Below, piece after piece: positions 6,638 through 7,141 of a DNA stretch of 7,141 bases; the stretch's first letter is position 1; each line of letters begins with the position of its first letter. The position numbers and the translations under genes are program-made. The notes below the pieces were generated by a model. That model saw only the letters and a program-made list of their open reading frames with translations, was not told the DNA's origin and ran no database searches. The stretch comes from Phycisphaerales bacterium (lineage in GTDB: Bacteria > Planctomycetota > Phycisphaerae > Tepidisphaerales > Tepidisphaeraceae): the NCBI GenBank assembly GCA_003153655.1, contig PMAK01000254.1, forward strand, positions 25,841 to 32,981. Reading direction: 5' to 3'.

Positions 6638-6665
6638 ACCGTACCCTGAGAATCCGCAATGTCAA
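6638..6665 (-). promoter_or_regulatory. Possible sigma-70 promoter for the 95-residue gene
   Basis: Minus strand: a perfect TTGACA (6665-6660), 16-base spacer, then TACGGT (6643-6638), which keeps only the TA…T positions of the -10 consensus. A transcript would have a leader of roughly 75-80 bases containing the hairpin and ending in the GGAGG site. The -10 is weak. Confidence 0.3.
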
Positions 6666-6742
6666 CTATCCATTGCAACCGAAGTCACAAAAAATCGCTT
6701 TCCCGTCCGCTTTCGTCCCAGCCCCGCGGCGGTATATCCTTC

Positions 6743-6759
6743 CGGCAATCGCAATGCCG
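6743..6759 (+). other. Short inverted repeat overlapping the acetyltransferase start codon
   Basis: CGGCA (6743-6747) and TGCCG (6755-6759) enclose a seven-base loop; the U and G of the ATG at 6754 would be base-paired in the mRNA. Only five base pairs, so weak support. Confidence 0.2.
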
Positions 6760-7141
6760 TCAGCATCCCCGATCTCCGAGACGCCTCACCATGCAACGAG
6801 TCCGCCGGATTTCGAGCGGCCTCCATTTCTCCCGTGGTCGCGTCCGCTGCTCGCCATCCTCTTTATCGCGTTTCTGATCCTGCCGCTCGTTGGAACGTGG
6901 CTGCACTGGGACCCCAGTCAATCCCGCGAAAACCGCAACCTGGCCAAAGCTCCCGCATTACCCCGCAACTTTGGCGACCTCAAAACCTTCTCCGAGCGAT
7001 TCATGGTCTTCTATCGAGACCATTTTGGCTTTCGAAATACCCTGATCCGCGGCGTGGCCGTGGGCGAATTCCATGGAGGGATGGGCCCCGAAATAAACAA
7101 CCGCATCATCGTCGGGAAGGATGGCTGGCTGTTTTATTCGT
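6754..7141 (+). CDS. AlgX/AlgJ-like (SGNH-type) polysaccharide O-acetyltransferase, N-terminal part, 3' end outside window
   Basis: 129 residues plus one base before the window edge. ATG 6754 places a short charged, Pro-rich cytoplasmic tail (1-30), then a single hydrophobic segment (about 31-50, PLLAILFIAFLILPLVGTWL), then an exported domain. The exported part shows a pattern typical of the AlgX/AlgJ family: ENRNLAKAPALP at 59-70, FYRDHFGFRNTLI at 86-98, and IIVGKDGWLFYS at 118-129. In that family the catalytic Ser-His-Asp residues come later, outside the window, so activity cannot be judged. Known relatives acetylate exopolysaccharides in the periplasm together with an MBOAT membrane protein (AlgI-like), which might be encoded just downstream. 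No Shine-Dalgarno is visible; a TATATC at 6733-6738 is a weak -10 candidate. The frame stays open upstream to 6532, but that region belongs to the opposite-strand gene and the spacer. It is transcribed divergently from the GT41 cluster. Confidence 0.85.
   Translation, partial: MPSASPISETPHHATSPPDFERPPFLPWSRPLLAILFIAFLILPLVGTWLHWDPSQSRENRNLAKAPALPRNFGDLKTFSERFMVFYRDHFGFRNTLIRGVAVGEFHGGMGPEINNRIIVGKDGWLFYS

Noticed and set aside
6553..6678. N-terminal extension of the small gene from TTG 6678 (136 residues)
   Set aside because: No ribosome-binding site at the TTG, mixed third-position bases in the added stretch, and it would cover the promoter-like TTGACA and the hairpin; ATG 6555 has GGAGG at ideal spacing.
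6622..6753. Upstream in-frame ATG (6622) for the acetyltransferase-like gene
   Set aside because: It would add 44 residues before the cytoplasmic tail without family resemblance; ATG 6754 already places the membrane segment at the expected distance from the N-terminus.
6659..6877. 72-codon plus-strand frame overlapping the acetyltransferase start
   Set aside because: Different frame from the gene with clear membrane segment and family motifs; Arg/Ser-rich product typical of a shadow frame.

Overview
The window holds a head-to-tail cluster of three large, related minus-strand genes. Each encodes an N-terminal array of tetratricopeptide (TPR) repeats joined to a GT41-type (SPINDLY/OGT-like) glycosyltransferase domain. 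Upstream lie a 95-residue protein of unknown function on the same strand and, facing the other way, the 5' part of an AlgX/AlgJ-like O-acetyltransferase gene. The DNA is GC-rich and fully bacterial in organisation. TPR-SPINDLY paralogues in tandem beside an AlgX-like gene would suit a planctomycete, a verrucomicrobium or a similar bacterium with large genomes and many TPR proteins. No phylogenetic marker is present, so the taxon is a guess.

Layout in the direction of minus-strand transcription: the divergent spacer 6556-6753 carries a possible promoter and a small hairpin. The small unknown gene (6555-6268) has a clear Shine-Dalgarno. A 48-base gap with a 13-bp tandem repeat follows, then GT41 copy A (6219-3739, 826 aa, 12 TPRs), a 15-base gap, copy B (3723-1549, 724 aa, 9 TPRs), another 15-base gap, and copy C (1533 to the window edge, 511 aa visible, 12 TPRs, glycosyltransferase domain cut off). 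The acetyltransferase-like gene runs rightward from 6754 off the right edge. No RNA gene, insertion sequence, CRISPR array or terminator was seen.

The three GT41 genes look like products of tandem duplication followed by gain or loss of whole 34-residue TPR units: A and B differ by exactly 102 residues, and A and C align without net indels over the 511 visible residues. Copies A and C, which are not adjacent, resemble each other more than either resembles B. Their products are probably cytoplasmic enzymes that add a sugar to Ser/Thr of proteins, with the TPR superhelix choosing the substrates. The signature residues look more like plant SPINDLY (GDP-fucose donor) than animal OGT (UDP-GlcNAc donor).

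The most striking signal is regulatory. Each of the three genes is preceded by the same nine bases, CCGTATAAT, exactly six bases before its start codon, with no Shine-Dalgarno. The six bases in between have diverged completely. This is the arrangement expected of a -10 element driving a leaderless transcript, and would give each copy its own promoter inside a tight gene string.
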